From Clostridia bacterium (lineage in GTDB: Bacteria > Bacillota_A > Clostridia > Oscillospirales > CAG-382), in contig JAGACN010000027.1 of the NCBI GenBank assembly GCA_017614095.1, positions 1 through 6,894 of the forward strand: a DNA stretch of 6,894 nucleotides, read 5' to 3'. Numbering within the stretch: position 1 is the stretch's first letter; each line of letters begins with the position of its first letter. This document shows, piece after piece, positions 6,519 through 6,894 of the stretch. The position numbers and the translations under genes were made by a program. The notes beneath the pieces are model-generated. The model was not told the DNA's origin and did not search any database. It was given only the letters and a program-made list of their open reading frames with translations.

Positions 6519-6524
6519 CCTCCT
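6519..6524 (-). promoter_or_regulatory. Ribosome binding site fixing the start of the ADP-ribosylglycohydrolase gene
   Basis: A perfect AGGAGG on the minus strand lies 8 bases before the ATG at 6510, and a typical signal peptide follows that ATG. This rules out the in-frame start at 6732, 74 codons upstream. Confidence 0.88.
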
Positions 6525-6542
6525 GACAATTCATCAAAATAT

Positions 6543-6556
6543 GGAACAAATGTTCG
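6543..6556 (-). promoter_or_regulatory. LexA (SOS-box)-like palindrome upstream of the ADP-ribosylglycohydrolase gene
   Basis: On the minus strand CGAACATTTGTTCC matches the Bacillota LexA consensus CGAACRNRYGTTYC at 13 of 14 positions, with the GAAC-N4-GTTC core intact. It lies 33-46 bases before the ATG at 6510. No clear promoter overlaps it, so function as a LexA operator is inferred; another regulator with a GAAC/GTTC palindrome is possible. Confidence 0.5.
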
Positions 6557-6630
6557 CATCCTTCCCCGGCCAAAGCGGTTTTCGATGCGCCTGCCGAGCC
6601 TGAAAACGCGCGGACCGGAAAAGATTCTTC

Positions 6631-6662
6631 TTGACAATTTGATCTCTTTTTATTACTATAAT
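6631..6662 (+). promoter_or_regulatory. Promoter of the AraC-type regulator gene
   Basis: A perfect TTGACA at 6631-6636 is followed by TACTAT (6654-6659) at 17 bases or TATAAT (6657-6662) at 20 bases. The -35 and its distance to the GTG at 6707 support a plus-strand promoter; which -10 is used is unclear. Confidence 0.7.
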
Positions 6663-6665
6663 AAA
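6649..6665. repeat. 17-bp palindrome over the divergent -10 region
   Basis: TTTATTA (6649-6655) and TAATAAA (6659-6665) are perfect inverted arms around CTA. The minus strand therefore reads TATTAT in the same place, with a poor TAGATA -35 candidate 17 bases upstream. It may be an operator or a symmetric -10 serving both directions. Confidence 0.5.
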
Positions 6666-6706
6666 TGTCGAAATGAGTATTATCTACGCAGAAAGGAGCA
6701 GGAACT

Positions 6707-6894
6707 GTGCAGAATCGACCATTCGAAGACATCTCCGTCTCCTACTCCGAGATCGACTTCCCGGAGGACTTTCCCATCGCGTTCACGCGGCATGTGCAGC
6801 GGTACCAGAGCGGAGGCGCTTTGCATTTCCACAACGGAATCGAGATCGGGATCTGCCACGAAGGAACCGGGCTGTTCTTCATCGACAACCGCAT
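6707..6894 (+). CDS. AraC-family transcriptional regulator, N-terminal cupin part (cut by right edge)
   Basis: Only the first 62 residues are inside the window. They read like the ligand-binding cupin domain of AraC-type regulators: FTRHVQRYQSGGALHFHNGIE (residues 26-46; H40, H42 and E46 form an H-x-H-x3-E cupin motif), then EIGICHEGTGLFFIDN, a strand-Gly-strand pattern. The DNA-binding HTH pair expected at the C-terminus is outside. The start is a GTG at 6707, with AAAGGAG (6692-6698) 8 bases upstream; no ATG fits the frame. AraC proteins of this layout usually sense sugars and activate nearby genes. Divergence from the ADP-ribosylglycohydrolase gene suggests control of that gene, or of genes further right. 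The family call is good although the HTH is not seen. Confidence 0.82.
   Translation, partial: MQNRPFEDISVSYSEIDFPEDFPIAFTRHVQRYQSGGALHFHNGIEIGICHEGTGLFFIDNR

Noticed and set aside
5893..6603. 236-codon open frame on the plus strand opposite the 5' end of the ADP-ribosylglycohydrolase gene
   Set aside because: It is a mirror frame of conserved catalytic-domain sequence with low-complexity Arg/His/Val composition and no domain or promoter.
6519..6648. Possible riboswitch or structured leader before the ADP-ribosylglycohydrolase gene
   Set aside because: Only a weak GTTTTC/GAAAAC pairing (6578-6607) was found; there is no known aptamer signature or terminator/anti-terminator arrangement.
6511..6732. 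74-residue N-terminal extension of the ADP-ribosylglycohydrolase protein
   Set aside because: The extension crosses the divergent promoter region and the AraC start. A perfect AGGAGG and a signal peptide support the ATG at 6510.
1..6894. tRNA, rRNA, CRISPR array or insertion sequence
   Set aside because: No cloverleaf, regularly spaced repeats, transposase-like reading frame or terminal inverted repeats were seen by eye on either strand.

Overview
The window looks like chromosomal DNA of a Gram-positive, probably clostridial (Bacillota) bacterium, plausibly an uncultured gut or rumen lineage. The evidence is strong AGGAGG-type ribosome binding sites, near-consensus sigma-A promoters, an intrinsic terminator, and typical Bacillota families: a zinc-ribbon membrane protein, a sigma-region-4 regulator paired with a membrane protein, and a C-terminally anchored secreted enzyme. 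Hand-sampled GC is about 55-60% over most genes, falling to about 33-45% over much of roughly 3020-4265. The taxonomy is inference; there is no rRNA or other marker.

Layout. Five genes lie on the minus strand and one partial gene on the plus strand. From the left: (1) the N-terminal 293 residues of an M28-family zinc aminopeptidase (1-880, running off the left edge), with its own consensus promoter; (2) a terminator at 975-1004 closing a two-gene operon; (3) that operon, transcribed from 2976 down to 1080. It encodes a small regulator with an XRE-type HTH fused to a sigma-70 region-4-like domain (2468-2917). Coupled to it through a TGATG junction is a single-pass membrane protein with a large, repeat-containing outer domain (1080-2468). 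(4) A gene-poor, structured spacer (2977-3325) and a lower-GC gene for a zinc-ribbon, two-helix membrane protein (3326-4084). (5) A 728-residue secreted, membrane-anchored ADP-ribosylglycohydrolase-fold protein with PKD and discoidin-like domains (4324-6510). (6) The start of a divergent AraC-type regulator with an N-terminal cupin domain (6707 to the right edge).

How the genes may work together. Genes in (3) look like a one-promoter signalling pair: an outer-surface sensor joined by one membrane helix to a short inner tail, and a cytoplasmic DNA-binding partner that resembles half a sigma factor with its region 2 replaced by an XRE domain. The AraC regulator and the secreted ADP-ribosylglycohydrolase-fold protein are divergent, so the regulator probably controls the enzyme. 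A LexA-like palindrome also lies just upstream of the enzyme gene. The zinc-ribbon gene may be a separate acquisition.

The most interesting items are the XRE-sigma4 chimera with its propeller-like membrane partner, and the extracellular ADP-ribosylglycohydrolase-fold enzyme, which has altered metal-site motifs and a possible SOS-type operator. No RNA genes, CRISPR arrays or recognisable insertion sequences were seen.
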